A stretch of DNA of 64,000 nt, taken from a virus. Shown piece by piece: positions 14,275 to 24,126 of this stretch (the first letter of the stretch is position 1; each line of letters opens with the position of its first letter). The notes beneath the pieces are model-generated. The model made no database searches and was not told the DNA's origin. It saw only the letters and a program-made list of their open reading frames with translations. A program made the translations under genes and the position numbers. Location: IMG/VR virus record IMGVR_UViG_3300028394_000002, positions 1-64,000 of that record; one strand, 5' to 3'.

Positions 14275-16232
14275 TGATGCTAATAGGAACTAATCAATTT
14301 TTAGAAACTAGAGAGCACTTTGAAAAGACAGGTAGCTATACTAAAGCTTTAGTAGGGACTTACCAATATGATGAGTTTTGGGATGAACAAGTAAGACGTT
14401 GTATGGACGGGTATTCTGTAGGTAATCTATGGATACCTGGTACATACTATTTTTATTTAAACTTCTTTACTATCCTAGGTAAAGATAATATTACTGGTAG
14501 AAAGAAAAAAATATTCCCTAGATTTACTGATGTGGATTTAGAATATTTTTTAATACTAGACCAAGCTAGAAGAGAGAAGAAAGGAGTTATTATGACTAAG
14601 CCTCGTAGAACTGGATTCTCTTATAAGAATGCTGGTGTAGTAGTACATGAATATAACTTCTATAGAGATGCTAAGTGTGTTATTGGGGCTTATGAAAAGA
14701 AGCTATCTGAGAACACAATGAATATGTCTTTAGAAGGATTAAACTTTCTAAATAAGAATACTGTATGGGCTAAGCCGCGTAATCCTGATACAAGGGAGCA
14801 TGTTATGGCTAGACACCAGAAAGTAGTAGAAGGAGTTCCTCAATGGGTAGGATATAACTCAGAAATTAAAAGATTAACCTTCCAAGATAATGCCTTTGCT
14901 TCAATTGGTCTAACAGCCAATATATTCCTATTTGAAGAAGCGGGTCTATTTGCTAATATTAAAGAGTCTTACAATATCTCTGAACCTACATGGAAAGATG
15001 GGGATTCAATGGTAGGACTTCCAATTCTATTTGGTACTGCTGGAGATATGGACAAGGGTTCATTGCAGTTTGCTGAGATGTTCTATAATCCTGAGAAGTT
15101 TAACTTACTAGCGTTTGATAATATTTGGGATAAAGAAAAAGTAGGTTCTCAATGTGGATGGTTTTTACCAGCTTCAAGACAACGCTTTGGAGATTACCCA
15201 GATCCAGATAATAATAATAAATTAACTCCTCTAGTAGATGCTGATGGTAACTCTAATGAGAAGCTAGCTCTACTTTCTATTATGAAGTTTAGGGAAACCA
15301 AGAAGGGTGATATGAAAGCATTTAGAGATGCTATTACCCAGTACCCTTTAAACACAATGGAGGCTTTCTTAGTAAAAGGTAATAATATCTTTCCTACTGA
15401 GTTAGCACAAGATAGAAAAGCTGAGCTAGAAGGAAGTAAACTTATTACAGATAGTTACTGGAATGCAGACTTAAGGCAAACACAAACGGGTATAGAGTTT
15501 AAGTTATCTGATAGGTTACCTATAGTTAAGTTTCCACTACAAGCTGATGATGATAAAGAGGGTTGTGTACAAATCTTTGAGCAACCTTATGCAGATAACC
15601 CTACCCATGGTACTTATATAGCTGGTATTGACCCTTATGATGATGATCAATCAACAACAGACTCATTAGGTTGTATATTTATTATGCATGCATTAACAGG
15701 TAGGATAGTAGCTGAATATACAGGCAGACCTCAGACAGCTAAAGAGTTTTATGAGATATGTAGAAAATTAATATCTTACTATAATGCAATTTGTAATTAT
15801 GAGAATAATAAAAAGGGATTATTTGCTTACTTTGAGCAAAAAAATTGTTTACACTTATTATGTAACACTCCCAAGATTCTTAGAGATCAGCAGATTATAT
15901 CTGTAATACGAGAATCAGGTAATACCTCTAAAGGTACTAATGCTTCTAAAGAAGTTAATAAGTATGCTAGGATGTTAATTAGAGAGTATATGTTAGACCA
16001 GGCTTATAATCAAGAAGTAGGCTTAACAAATACCCATACTATACCAAGTGTTCCATTATTAAGTGAGATTATTTATTGGAATGAAGATGGTAACTTTGAT
16101 AGGGTAAGTGCTTTAGGTATGCTACTTATTCTTAGACAAGATAGAATAAAAATAGTAATAGAAGAAGACGAAGAAGAAAAAGATAGCTTTAACGAATTTT
16201 TTGATAGGTACTACCGAGGAAAAGCTATATAA
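14274..16232 (+). CDS. terL: Terminase large subunit
   Basis: The 652-residue packaging motor has a Walker-A-like KPRRTGFS (residues 109-116), preceded by the strand GVIM. A Walker B segment IFLFEEAGLF has the acidic pair at 221-222. The C-terminal RNase-H-like nuclease shows GIDPYDDD (first Asp about 453) and a later acidic strand AYFEQKN. Length and order match crAss-like large terminases. It overlaps the upstream gene by one base and is followed by the portal gene, as expected. Confidence 0.93.
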   Translation: MMLIGTNQFLETREHFEKTGSYTKALVGTYQYDEFWDEQVRRCMDGYSVGNLWIPGTYYFYLNFFTILGKDNITGRKKKIFPRFTDVDLEYFLILDQARREKKGVIMTKPRRTGFSYKNAGVVVHEYNFYRDAKCVIGAYEKKLSENTMNMSLEGLNFLNKNTVWAKPRNPDTREHVMARHQKVVEGVPQWVGYNSEIKRLTFQDNAFASIGLTANIFLFEEAGLFANIKESYNISEPTWKDGDSMVGLPILFGTAGDMDKGSLQFAEMFYNPEKFNLLAFDNIWDKEKVGSQCGWFLPASRQRFGDYPDPDNNNKLTPLVDADGNSNEKLALLSIMKFRETKKGDMKAFRDAITQYPLNTMEAFLVKGNNIFPTELAQDRKAELEGSKLITDSYWNADLRQTQTGIEFKLSDRLPIVKFPLQADDDKEGCVQIFEQPYADNPTHGTYIAGIDPYDDDQSTTDSLGCIFIMHALTGRIVAEYTGRPQTAKEFYEICRKLISYYNAICNYENNKKGLFAYFEQKNCLHLLCNTPKILRDQQIISVIRESGNTSKGTNASKEVNKYARMLIREYMLDQAYNQEVGLTNTHTIPSVPLLSEIIYWNEDGNFDRVSALGMLLILRQDRIKIVIEEDEEEKDSFNEFFDRYYRGKAI

Positions 16233-16255
16233 TCACAAAATTTATTTTTAGCTAA
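16222..16255 (+). promoter_or_regulatory. Late regulatory element upstream of portal
   Basis: AAGCTATATAAT (16222-16233) followed by AAAATTTATTTTTAGCTAAT matches the elements before the scaffold gene (19124) and before 23655. It ends about 40 bases before the portal ATG at 16298, and an AT-rich TATATAATAG box follows near 16281. It could be a late promoter or an RNA processing signal. Confidence 0.45.
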
Positions 16256-16297
16256 TTATAGATTTATACGTTACTTACTATATAATAGTACATACAC

Positions 16298-18829
16298 ATG
16301 CAAAAATTTAACCAAAACATAACATTTCCTAATCAAAAAGTATCTGATACTGCTAAGAATGACGCTTGGGGTAAAGATAATGTAGATGCTGCAGAGAGTC
16401 TTATATTGAATCAGAATCAATATACAAGAAACTCTAGGTATTCTAAGTTGGTTAACTATGATTTATATGCAGGTAAGCTACACCCTAGTGATATGGAGCT
16501 TATTATGAACCCATTAGGGCTAAAAGATATACATTTCCCATCAAAACCTCTAAATCACCCACTTATTAACCCTTATATTAAGGCTTTAATAGGTGAGGAG
16601 ATTAAACGTAGGTTTGATTATCACTTAAAAGTGAATAATGAGGACGCAATTAGTGAAAAAGAAGTAGCTAAACGCGATTTAATGCAACAAACTATAGAAC
16701 AAATTCTATTAGAGGGTGTTGAACAACCTCCTGAAGGAAATCAAGAGGCTCAAGCTAAGTTTGAACAAGAGGTAGAGAAAAGACTTAGACAAAAGAAAGA
16801 CTATTTAAACTATGAATGGCAAGATGTTAGAGAGTTATCTGGAAACAGGTTACTAAAACACTACATACAAAAGAATAAAATAGCTGAAATCTTTACTAAA
16901 GGCTTTGAAGACTCTTTAATATGCGCTGAAGAGGTATATAGAGTAGATATAATTAACAATGAGCCTATAGTACATAAATGTAACCCATTAAATACTTACT
17001 TTTTATTACCTCCTGACTCTAATAAGGTAGAGGATTGTGATATTATCATAGAAGAAGACTATATTCCTATTAGTAAGGTTATTGATGACTACTATGACTA
17101 CCTTAAACCATCAGAAATTGATTGGTTAGGGGAGAAAACTATGTATAAAGCTAAAGGTACTTATGGTGGACCAGTAGGTTACGAATTACAAGACCCTACG
17201 TTTGCTGTACCATTTGGATTAACTGGTAGTGTTAACATTAATCAGATTAATACAAGTGCTAATAGTTATTTATCTTTTGATTCACAAAATAATGTTAGAA
17301 GAGTTAAGGTAGTTTGGAGAAGTCTTAGAAAAGTTGGAGTATTAACTTACTTAGATGAACAAGGACAAGCTCAAGAAACTATGGTTAGTGAATTTTACAA
17401 AGCTAATAAGGATTTAGGAGAAACAGTTAAATGGCTTTGGATTGGAGAATGGTGGGAAGGTACTAAGATAGCTAATGAGATCTATATAAAGATTCAACCA
17501 AGACCTATTCAATTTAGAAGTTTAAACAACATTTCAACTTGTGCTAGCGGTTATATAGGAACTATCTATAAAACAAATAGTAGCCAACCTGTAAGCTTAG
17601 TAGACTTAATGAAGTCTAGTCAATACATGTATAATGTAATTTATCATAGAACTCAATTAGCTTTTGCTAAAAACATTGGTAAAGTAGCTAATTTAGATTT
17701 AGCTAAGATACCTGCTGGATGGGAGCCTGATAAGTGGTTATATTATATGCGAGAAATGAACCTTGCTGTAACTGATAGTTTTAGAGAGGCTAATAAAGGT
17801 GCTGCTACTGGTAAACTTGCTGGTAATATGAATAGCAATCAAGCTGTATTAGATATGGATATGGGTAACTATATTCAACAACATATACAGATGCTTGAGT
17901 ACATTAAAGGAGAGCTAGATTTAATCACAGGTATTACTGCAGAAAGAAGAGGCCAGAGAACTACAAGTGATCAAGGCTTAGGAGTAACACAAGAAAATAA
18001 ATTAGCTAGTTCTAATATTACAGAGTGGTACTTTAAAATACATGACAATACAAAAGTAAGAGTTTTAGCAGCATTATTAGAAACAGCTAAATACTGTTTA
18101 AGAAATGATAATAAAACTATTCAATATATAGAAGATGATTATACTACTCAAATCTTTAAACTAGATGGAGAGCTAATTAATGAGTGTGAGTATGACTTAT
18201 TCATTAGAGATGCTATGGAAGATCAAAGAGCTATTGATATGTTAAGACAAGCTACTGAGATTGGTTTACAAACTGGTCAAGTAAGTCTTATCCAATTAAT
18301 GGATATTTATTCTAATCAATCTTTAGCTTCTATTAGAAGAAAGATAGAAAAGTCTATAGCTCAAACTAAAGATGAAGCTAGTCAACAACAACAAGCTGAA
18401 TACGAAGCTAATCAAAAACAAGTACAAGCTACATTACAAGCTAAACAACAAGAGCTACAAGCTAAAATGGATTTAGAGTACGCTAAGCTAGACCAAGAAG
18501 CTTTAGATAATCAACTAGACCGTGAGGTTAAAATACAAGTTGAAACTATGAAGGCTTATAGTTTAGATGAGGGTCCTAACCCATTAGATATAGCAGCTGT
18601 TGGAGAACAAGCTTTAAAGCAACAAGAAATGTACTCTAAAGAATCTATTAAAAGACATGAGGTAGCAGCTAAAGAAAGAATTGAGCAATCTAAATTATCT
18701 TTAGAAAGAGAGAAGCTTAAAACTGAAAAAGAGATGAAGCAGAAAGAGATAGATAGAGATTATGATAATATGATTAATGATGAGAAGATTGCTCGTATAA
18801 ATTTAAAAGGTAGAACTAAAGCTAAATAA
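16298..18829 (+). CDS. Portal protein
   Basis: The 843-residue protein directly follows the terminase, the fixed place of the crAss portal, and has the right size. The central part contains LEYIKGELDLITGITAERRG (about residues 533-552), a stretch typical of portal cores. The last 150 residues are a long Gln/Lys-rich coiled coil (TLQAKQQELQAKMDLEYAKL) that may form the barrel facing the DNA. It would form the dodecameric vertex ring through which DNA is packaged and ejected. Confidence 0.88.
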   Translation: MQKFNQNITFPNQKVSDTAKNDAWGKDNVDAAESLILNQNQYTRNSRYSKLVNYDLYAGKLHPSDMELIMNPLGLKDIHFPSKPLNHPLINPYIKALIGEEIKRRFDYHLKVNNEDAISEKEVAKRDLMQQTIEQILLEGVEQPPEGNQEAQAKFEQEVEKRLRQKKDYLNYEWQDVRELSGNRLLKHYIQKNKIAEIFTKGFEDSLICAEEVYRVDIINNEPIVHKCNPLNTYFLLPPDSNKVEDCDIIIEEDYIPISKVIDDYYDYLKPSEIDWLGEKTMYKAKGTYGGPVGYELQDPTFAVPFGLTGSVNINQINTSANSYLSFDSQNNVRRVKVVWRSLRKVGVLTYLDEQGQAQETMVSEFYKANKDLGETVKWLWIGEWWEGTKIANEIYIKIQPRPIQFRSLNNISTCASGYIGTIYKTNSSQPVSLVDLMKSSQYMYNVIYHRTQLAFAKNIGKVANLDLAKIPAGWEPDKWLYYMREMNLAVTDSFREANKGAATGKLAGNMNSNQAVLDMDMGNYIQQHIQMLEYIKGELDLITGITAERRGQRTTSDQGLGVTQENKLASSNITEWYFKIHDNTKVRVLAALLETAKYCLRNDNKTIQYIEDDYTTQIFKLDGELINECEYDLFIRDAMEDQRAIDMLRQATEIGLQTGQVSLIQLMDIYSNQSLASIRRKIEKSIAQTKDEASQQQQAEYEANQKQVQATLQAKQQELQAKMDLEYAKLDQEALDNQLDREVKIQVETMKAYSLDEGPNPLDIAAVGEQALKQQEMYSKESIKRHEVAAKERIEQSKLSLEREKLKTEKEMKQKEIDRDYDNMINDEKIARINLKGRTKAK

Positions 18830-18831
18830 AA

Positions 18832-19119
18832 ATGATTACTCAATATACAATATTTGGACAAGTTATACAAATCCTACCTAAAAAGAAACTTTATAAAAAA
18901 GGATCTATAGGATTATGGAAACCTAATCAAAATGTTATATATTATCAGAAGGCTATACCAGAATATAAAATGAGTCCCGACAATATTGATCAAACTATAT
19001 GTCACGAAGTAATACATTCTTGGTTAGATAAAATAGGCTATGAAAACTTATCAGAAGATGAGAAACTTGTAGATTTACTGGGATCTTGTTTAAATGAATT
19101 TATAACAAGTAAAAAGTAA
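18832..19119 (+). CDS. Small HExxH metalloprotease-like protein, 95 aa
   Basis: The motif TICHEVIHSWLDKIGYENLS gives HEVIH at about residues 58-62, followed by EDEKLVDLLGSCL with possible third-ligand Glu or Asp. This is the minimal zinc-peptidase core seen in phage-borne small metalloproteases. It lies between portal and scaffold, where other phages keep the prohead protease, so removal of the scaffold is a plausible job. That is inference only; the protein is shorter than known maturation proteases. Confidence 0.7.
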   Translation: MITQYTIFGQVIQILPKKKLYKKGSIGLWKPNQNVIYYQKAIPEYKMSPDNIDQTICHEVIHSWLDKIGYENLSEDEKLVDLLGSCLNEFITSKK

Positions 19120-19123
19120 TACT

Positions 19124-19158
19124 TAAGCTATAGAATTACTAAATTTATTTTTAGTAAT
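19124..19158 (+). promoter_or_regulatory. Late regulatory element upstream of scaffold gene
   Basis: TAAGCTATAGAATTACTAAA (19124-19143) is shared almost exactly with 23573-23592. It contains a perfect 9-bp inverted repeat ATTACTAAA (19135-19143) and TTTAGTAAT (19150-19158). An ATAAACTAATATATTAA box follows before the ATG at 19196. The hairpin could also act as a weak terminator for the upstream genes. Confidence 0.5.
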
Positions 19159-19195
19159 AGCAAGAAATTAACAATAAACTAATATATTAACTACA

Positions 19196-20338
19196 ATGAG
19201 TGAAGAAAAAAACGATTTATTTGAAGGGTTAGGGTCCTTTCTTGTTAATCAAGATGCTGTTAGTGTAGATTCTTTAGAGAAAGAAACTAGCAAAAAACCT
19301 GAAGAAGAAGTAGAAGAAGACGAAGATAAACCTGCTGATAATGGTGCAATATCTTTAGATGAATTAGAAAAAGAATTATCAGAAACTACTATTGAAGATG
19401 AAGATGATTCTTCTAACTTAGAAGAGGATAATAGTAATCCTAAGAAACCTAAAGATGGATCTAATATCTACAGAACATTATCAGAGCTATTAAAAGAAGA
19501 AGGTATTGTTGAAGATACATTTGAAGATAAAGAAGCTTTGTTTAACTACTTTAAATCAGTAGCTGATAACAATGTTAAAGAATGGATAGATAGTCTTCCT
19601 AGAGAGATTTCTGATCTAATTACTAACTACGAAGAAGGTGTTCCTTTTGATGAGTTGCTACAAATTAAGTCAGATCAAATTAGATTAGACTCTATTACTG
19701 ATGAATCATTACAAGATAATATTGACCTTCAAAAAAACTTAGTAAGAAACTTTTATCAAGGAAAAGGATTTACCGAATCTAAGATTGAAAAGATGATTAG
19801 TAAATCTGAAGATCTTGATGAGCTAGAAGAAGAAGCTAAAGAAGCTTTAGTTGAACTTAAAGAAGCTGAAAGTAAAAGATTAGAAAGTGTTCAACTAGAA
19901 ACAAAAAGAAGAGCGTTAGAAAATCAAAAAGCTTATGTTGAAAGTGTTAATAAATTAAATAGCACTATTAATGAAGTTAAAGAGATCATACCTGGTGTAA
20001 AGATTGATGATAAAACTAAGAAAGAGTTATTCAACATGATTACTAAACCAGCAGAAACTAGAGATGGAGTATCTTACTCAGAGATAATGTTATTAAGAGA
20101 AAAGAACCCACTAGATTTTGAATTAAAATTAAATTACTACGCAAAGATGGGGCTATTTGATGAGAATCCTAAGTTTGATGTGATAATGAAGAAGAGTGAA
20201 ACTAAAGTCTTAAATAAACTAGAAAGGCAATTAGAAGAAGATTTGAAAAGTAGAATCAATAAATCTAACTCTAGTTCTAGATCATCTGAAGAAAACACAG
20301 ATATCTTTGATGCATTAAAGACTGTATATAAAAAATAA
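19196..20338 (+). CDS. Capsid scaffolding protein
   Basis: A 380-residue, highly acidic and helical protein sits directly before the major capsid gene. The first 100 residues are Glu/Asp-rich and disordered-looking (EEEVEEDEDK). The middle is coiled-coil (EDLDELEEEAKEALVELKEA). The C-terminus is charged and Ser-rich (SRINKSNSSSRSSEE) and would contact the capsid protein. Composition and place are those of phage scaffolds; no catalytic protease motif is fused to it. Confidence 0.82.
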   Translation: MSEEKNDLFEGLGSFLVNQDAVSVDSLEKETSKKPEEEVEEDEDKPADNGAISLDELEKELSETTIEDEDDSSNLEEDNSNPKKPKDGSNIYRTLSELLKEEGIVEDTFEDKEALFNYFKSVADNNVKEWIDSLPREISDLITNYEEGVPFDELLQIKSDQIRLDSITDESLQDNIDLQKNLVRNFYQGKGFTESKIEKMISKSEDLDELEEEAKEALVELKEAESKRLESVQLETKRRALENQKAYVESVNKLNSTINEVKEIIPGVKIDDKTKKELFNMITKPAETRDGVSYSEIMLLREKNPLDFELKLNYYAKMGLFDENPKFDVIMKKSETKVLNKLERQLEEDLKSRINKSNSSSRSSEENTDIFDALKTVYKK

Positions 20339-20368
20339 ATTAACCTTAACAATATAAAATAAAATTTA

Positions 20369-21856
20369 ATGAGTCAAATTATTAGTCCTTTACAAAAATT
20401 TTCTCCTAAAGATTGGAGTGGTCTTACCACTAAGAATCACATTGGAGCTATGTATGGTGAACAACCCCTTATGGTGTCTGAATTAATCTCTAATATCTAT
20501 GATGTAAACCTTGGTTTAGATTTTGATAGATTTATGGAACAATTTGATACTATGGAAATTGAGCGTGATGCTCCTTTTGAGTGGATGTTAAATTCACAAT
20601 CACCATTTAAGAACATCCCATTGTTGCAATACTACACGGATGTTGCTTTAACTGCACAAGGTGCTACACCAGGTGTAGGTAACACAAGTTTCTACTTGGA
20701 ATTTCCTGATAGAATTTTCGAATTCTCTGATGTGATTGCTCCAGCTAGCTATGCTAAAGAAACTTATCAAATGCGTGTAATGTCTGATCCTAGACCTAAT
20801 GGTGCTAACTGGTGCTATGAAGTATCTTTGGTATCAGGTGATTCTAACTTGTATGTACCAGTTGCTGAATTAGCTAATGGTGTACGTTTTGTTAAAATGT
20901 ATGCTCTTGCTGGTCAAACCTTATCACAAAGAGGTTCTAGTTCATTAACATTTAGCTCTCCATTCAGGATGCAAAACAGATGTTCATTCATGCGTTCAGA
21001 GTACATGGTACCTGGAGATATGATTGATCAAAAAGAAAATGCTCCACTTGGATTCTTCTTTGTTGATGCACAAGGTAAGCGTCATACTACTTGGTTAGGT
21101 AAATTAGATTACGACTTCATGGTATCATGGAAACGTATGAAATCAATGGCTCAATTGTATGGTAAATCTTTGAAGAACTCTCAAGGAGCTTACAATATGA
21201 AAGATGAGTCTGGTTATGAAATTAAAGCAGGTTATGGTTTGCTAGATCAAATCTCTCCATCTAATATCCACTACTACACTACATTTGATGTAGATGTATT
21301 GAGTGAAATCTTAATGAGCTTATCTGTTGGTAAATTACCAGAAGATCAAAGACGTTTTGTATTAGGTACAGGTGAGTATGGTATGCGTCAATTCCATAAA
21401 GCTGTTGAAACTAAAGCAGTAACATTTGCTCCATCTAGAGAAGAAATTCGTATTGGTGGAACTTTAAATAACATGAGTTATGGAGGTCAATTCAAGAAAT
21501 ATTCATTTATCAATGGTATTGAAATTGAATTAATGCACATTCCATTCTTAGATGATCCAAGTTTGTGTTCTATTCAACATCCTGATGGTGGTATCTTAAG
21601 TTCATATGAATATATGATTTTAGATTTTGGTACTTCTCAAGGTAAACCTAATATCCAAAAAGTAACTGTAAAAGGTTCTCAAGACATTTACAAGTACATC
21701 CCAGGATTACGTGACCCGTTCTCTCCGAACAATGGTGGTACTAAACCAGGTATGACTGTAAGTAAAGTTGATGGATACGAAGTGGTACGTGCTTGTACCC
21801 TAGGTATGAAAGTACATAATCCAATGAGATTAGCTCGTTTCATTCCTAATTTATAA
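20369..21856 (+). CDS. Major capsid protein
   Basis: This 495-residue protein follows the scaffold gene and has the size of crAss major capsid proteins (HK97 fold). Recognisable stretches include FEWMLNSQSPFKNIPLLQYY near the start, MVSWKRMKSMAQLYGKSLKN in the middle and the C-terminal VRACTLGMKVHNPMRLARFI. Codon use is more C-ending than in neighbours (TACTTGGAATTTCC, CGTGACCCG), as expected for the most expressed virion gene. A strong terminator follows it. Confidence 0.9.
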   Translation: MSQIISPLQKFSPKDWSGLTTKNHIGAMYGEQPLMVSELISNIYDVNLGLDFDRFMEQFDTMEIERDAPFEWMLNSQSPFKNIPLLQYYTDVALTAQGATPGVGNTSFYLEFPDRIFEFSDVIAPASYAKETYQMRVMSDPRPNGANWCYEVSLVSGDSNLYVPVAELANGVRFVKMYALAGQTLSQRGSSSLTFSSPFRMQNRCSFMRSEYMVPGDMIDQKENAPLGFFFVDAQGKRHTTWLGKLDYDFMVSWKRMKSMAQLYGKSLKNSQGAYNMKDESGYEIKAGYGLLDQISPSNIHYYTTFDVDVLSEILMSLSVGKLPEDQRRFVLGTGEYGMRQFHKAVETKAVTFAPSREEIRIGGTLNNMSYGGQFKKYSFINGIEIELMHIPFLDDPSLCSIQHPDGGILSSYEYMILDFGTSQGKPNIQKVTVKGSQDIYKYIPGLRDPFSPNNGGTKPGMTVSKVDGYEVVRACTLGMKVHNPMRLARFIPNL

Positions 21857-21864
21857 TCAAATTA

Positions 21865-21903
21865 AAACCTAGGGAGTCCTAAAAAACTCTCTAGGTTTAT
21901 TTT
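21865..21903 (+). terminator. Terminator after the major capsid gene
   Basis: AAACCTAGGGAGT (21865-21877) pairs with ACTCTCTAGGTTT (21886-21898), 13 bp with one G-U pair and an 8-base loop, followed by ATTTTAAAT. It separates the capsid gene from the next gene. Confidence 0.85.
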
Positions 21904-21935
21904 AAATATTAAACAAATAAATATATATACAAACT

Positions 21936-22787
21936 ATGGGGATAGTAGAAAAAGAACCTCTCACAATTGAGAGTATTTTAAAGAATAAAAAAATTATAGT
22001 AAAACCAATTTTTAGAAACAATGGTAATTTTCCCAAAGGTCACGATGGGGAGTTTATGTTTACAGATACTGTTTGGTCAACTGATTTAAGACCAGAACCA
22101 GGCACTAACAGATACAAAGCAATCCTTACTGAAGAAGAAAGACTTGTATTTGAGAAGACTCTAAACCTAGAGCCTAATAGTATGAGTTTCTACAAAAAAA
22201 CAGGGTTTTGGCCCAAGTTTAGAGTTAAACTAACGAAAGAAGGTAAAACTTTAAATCTTAGCGAGCCGTTAGACTACTTAGAATATTTAGTTCTCTTAGC
22301 TGACCGTAGAGTAGCTCCTAATTGGAATGCTAAATATGATAGTGGTGAGTATAAATTTGCTTTAGTAGATGATGATGAGATTATTAAAGACAATAATAAC
22401 AAAAGTGATTTAAATAAAAAAGCTTACAAGTACTTAGGTAAGATTGAAGACTCTATTGAAGATATGACAATGGTAATTAGATTAGTTTCTAATCAAACTG
22501 TTAAATCAAAAGATCTAGGCTTCTTACAATCTGAGATACAAAAAATTCTTGATACTAACATTAAAGGGTTTGTTGAAGTAATGGAAGATAAGTCTTTTGG
22601 AACTAAAGCATTTATTAACAAAGCTCTAGATGCTAAAGCATTAGATAGAACAGTTAAAGGCGGATATGCTTTAAAAGGTGGGGATGAGATTGGTAGAACA
22701 CTAAGTGAAACTGTAGAGTTCTTAGAATCTAATAAAAACCAAGATATCTTCTTAAAGCTGAAAGCTCAGATAGATAATAAAAAGTAA
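21936..22787 (+). CDS. Head-associated structural protein, 283 aa (inferred)
   Basis: MGIVEKEPLTIESILKNKKI begins a soluble protein with an N-terminal beta-rich half (FRNNGNFPKGHDGEFMFTDT) and a C-terminal helical half. It lies directly after the capsid gene, where crAss-like phages keep head and connector proteins. No motif was recognised; the virion role is inferred from place. Confidence 0.75.
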   Translation: MGIVEKEPLTIESILKNKKIIVKPIFRNNGNFPKGHDGEFMFTDTVWSTDLRPEPGTNRYKAILTEEERLVFEKTLNLEPNSMSFYKKTGFWPKFRVKLTKEGKTLNLSEPLDYLEYLVLLADRRVAPNWNAKYDSGEYKFALVDDDEIIKDNNNKSDLNKKAYKYLGKIEDSIEDMTMVIRLVSNQTVKSKDLGFLQSEIQKILDTNIKGFVEVMEDKSFGTKAFINKALDAKALDRTVKGGYALKGGDEIGRTLSETVEFLESNKNQDIFLKLKAQIDNKK

Positions 22788-22855
22788 ATTAGTATTAATA
22801 CACTTAGGAGTGAAACATAAAATGACCCTAAGTTAATATATAATTATAAAGTAAC

Positions 22856-23575
22856 ATGACAAAACAAGAGTTCTTGAACAACTTTTACTTGCAGATGGAT
22901 AAAGTAGCCTCTTTGGCTCTACCTGGTTATGAACCAGCTGAAATCGCTGCAATGGCTACAGAGGCTCAAGAGCTCTTGGTTGTTACTTATTATACAGGTA
23001 ATAACTCAAGTAGAACCTCATTTGAAGAAACTGAGAAGAGGATTGAAGATTTAGGAGAACTTGTAGCAACAAGTATACTAACTCCAGCAACTTACAACCC
23101 TTTACTAAATATGCCTAATGGTGTATTTGTAACCTTACCTAACACATTAATAACAAGTGGCCCAACTGATTACTCAGACGTAGCTTGGTTTACAATTTAT
23201 GAAGAAGTTTTAACTACAGATAAATGTAAACCTAGAAAGTACGTAGTTGAAATAAACCATAGTGAATATAGCATAGCTAACTCAGATCCTTACAATAAAC
23301 CTAATAAGAATAAAGTTTGGAGAATGCGTACTGAAGGTAGAAAGCATGAATTAATAACTAATGGTACTTATACAATAACTAGTTATATATTTAGGTACAT
23401 TAAAAAACCAACTCCTATTGAGCTATCAACTAACTTAACTGCAAGTGTAAGTCAATTATCTGACCATGTTCACAGAGAGCTTGTTAGAAAAACAGTAGAA
23501 GTAGCTAGTAAGGATATAGAAGCTTATAATAGAATGCAAGCTGAACAAGCTACAAATAATACTTATAGAGAATAA
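22856..23575 (+). CDS. Probable connector or ring protein, 239 aa
   Basis: The N-terminal half is helical (LALPGYEPAEIAAMATEAQE). The second half is beta-rich and carries the stretch YIFRYIKKPTPIELSTN, then DHVHRELVRKTVEVASKDIE. The 'RYIKKPxPI ... HxELVxKxVE' layout recurs in connector-type proteins of Bacteroidota podophages as I know them. A head-to-tail ring role is likely but not proven here. Confidence 0.72.
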   Translation: MTKQEFLNNFYLQMDKVASLALPGYEPAEIAAMATEAQELLVVTYYTGNNSSRTSFEETEKRIEDLGELVATSILTPATYNPLLNMPNGVFVTLPNTLITSGPTDYSDVAWFTIYEEVLTTDKCKPRKYVVEINHSEYSIANSDPYNKPNKNKVWRMRTEGRKHELITNGTYTITSYIFRYIKKPTPIELSTNLTASVSQLSDHVHRELVRKTVEVASKDIEAYNRMQAEQATNNTYRE

Positions 23576-23600
23576 GCTATAGAATTGCTATATTTATTTT
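23573..23600 (+). promoter_or_regulatory. Late regulatory element upstream of 23655
   Basis: TAAGCTATAGAATTGCTATA (23573-23592) plus TTTATTTT repeats the element at 19124. It overlaps the stop codon of the preceding gene. TATAG/CTATA forms a small hairpin, and ATAAACTATTTATTAATATA follows before the ATG at 23655, again like the scaffold site. Confidence 0.5.
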
Positions 23601-23654
23601 AAAAAAAACTTGGAAATAAACTATTTATTAATATATTAAAACAAAACAAAAGAA

Positions 23655-24092
23655 ATGGCTTTAAACAAAATAACAGGAGCTAACAGAAATTCAGTTAGAA
23701 CATCCTTAGATAATGCACAACCAGCTGTAGGAGGCGATGTAAATCCTATTATAGACTTTGCTAATAATATTTCAAACGAAGTTACTGCTGCTAATACAGT
23801 TACTACAACTGGGACTACTGCTCAAACTGGTACTTTAAGTGCAGTTAGCGGTACTATTACATCAGCTACTTTAACTGTAACAGTTGATTTAAAAACTACT
23901 GTAACTATTACAAATCCTTATTGTACTGCTAATAGCACAGTTTTAGCTGTAATTAGTGGGGCAACTGTAGGTACAGGAGCAGTTTATATTGCAAGTGTAG
24001 TACCTGCTGCAGGCTCTTTTGTAATTACATTAGTAAATGGTGTAGTTTTAACAGGAACCCCAAGTGTAAAAATCAAATTTATCATACTATAA
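23655..24092 (+). CDS. Beta-rich virion surface protein, 145 aa (inferred)
   Basis: Thr, Val and Ser dominate (TVTTTGTTAQTGTLSAVSGT), and the chain has almost no charged residues after residue 40, typical of decoration or fibre domains. The N-terminus MALNKITGANRNSVRTSL is like attachment segments of head fibres. It is preceded by a late regulatory element. Head fibre or capsid decoration is the likely role. Confidence 0.7.
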   Translation: MALNKITGANRNSVRTSLDNAQPAVGGDVNPIIDFANNISNEVTAANTVTTTGTTAQTGTLSAVSGTITSATLTVTVDLKTTVTITNPYCTANSTVLAVISGATVGTGAVYIASVVPAAGSFVITLVNGVVLTGTPSVKIKFIIL

Positions 24093-24126
24093 TCAATTTA
24101 TTTATAAACATTAAACAAATTAAACA

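Noticed and set aside
22802-22833. Hairpin ACTTAGG/CCTAAGT as a terminator
   Set aside because: The loop is 18 bases and no T run follows, so it is not counted as a terminator.
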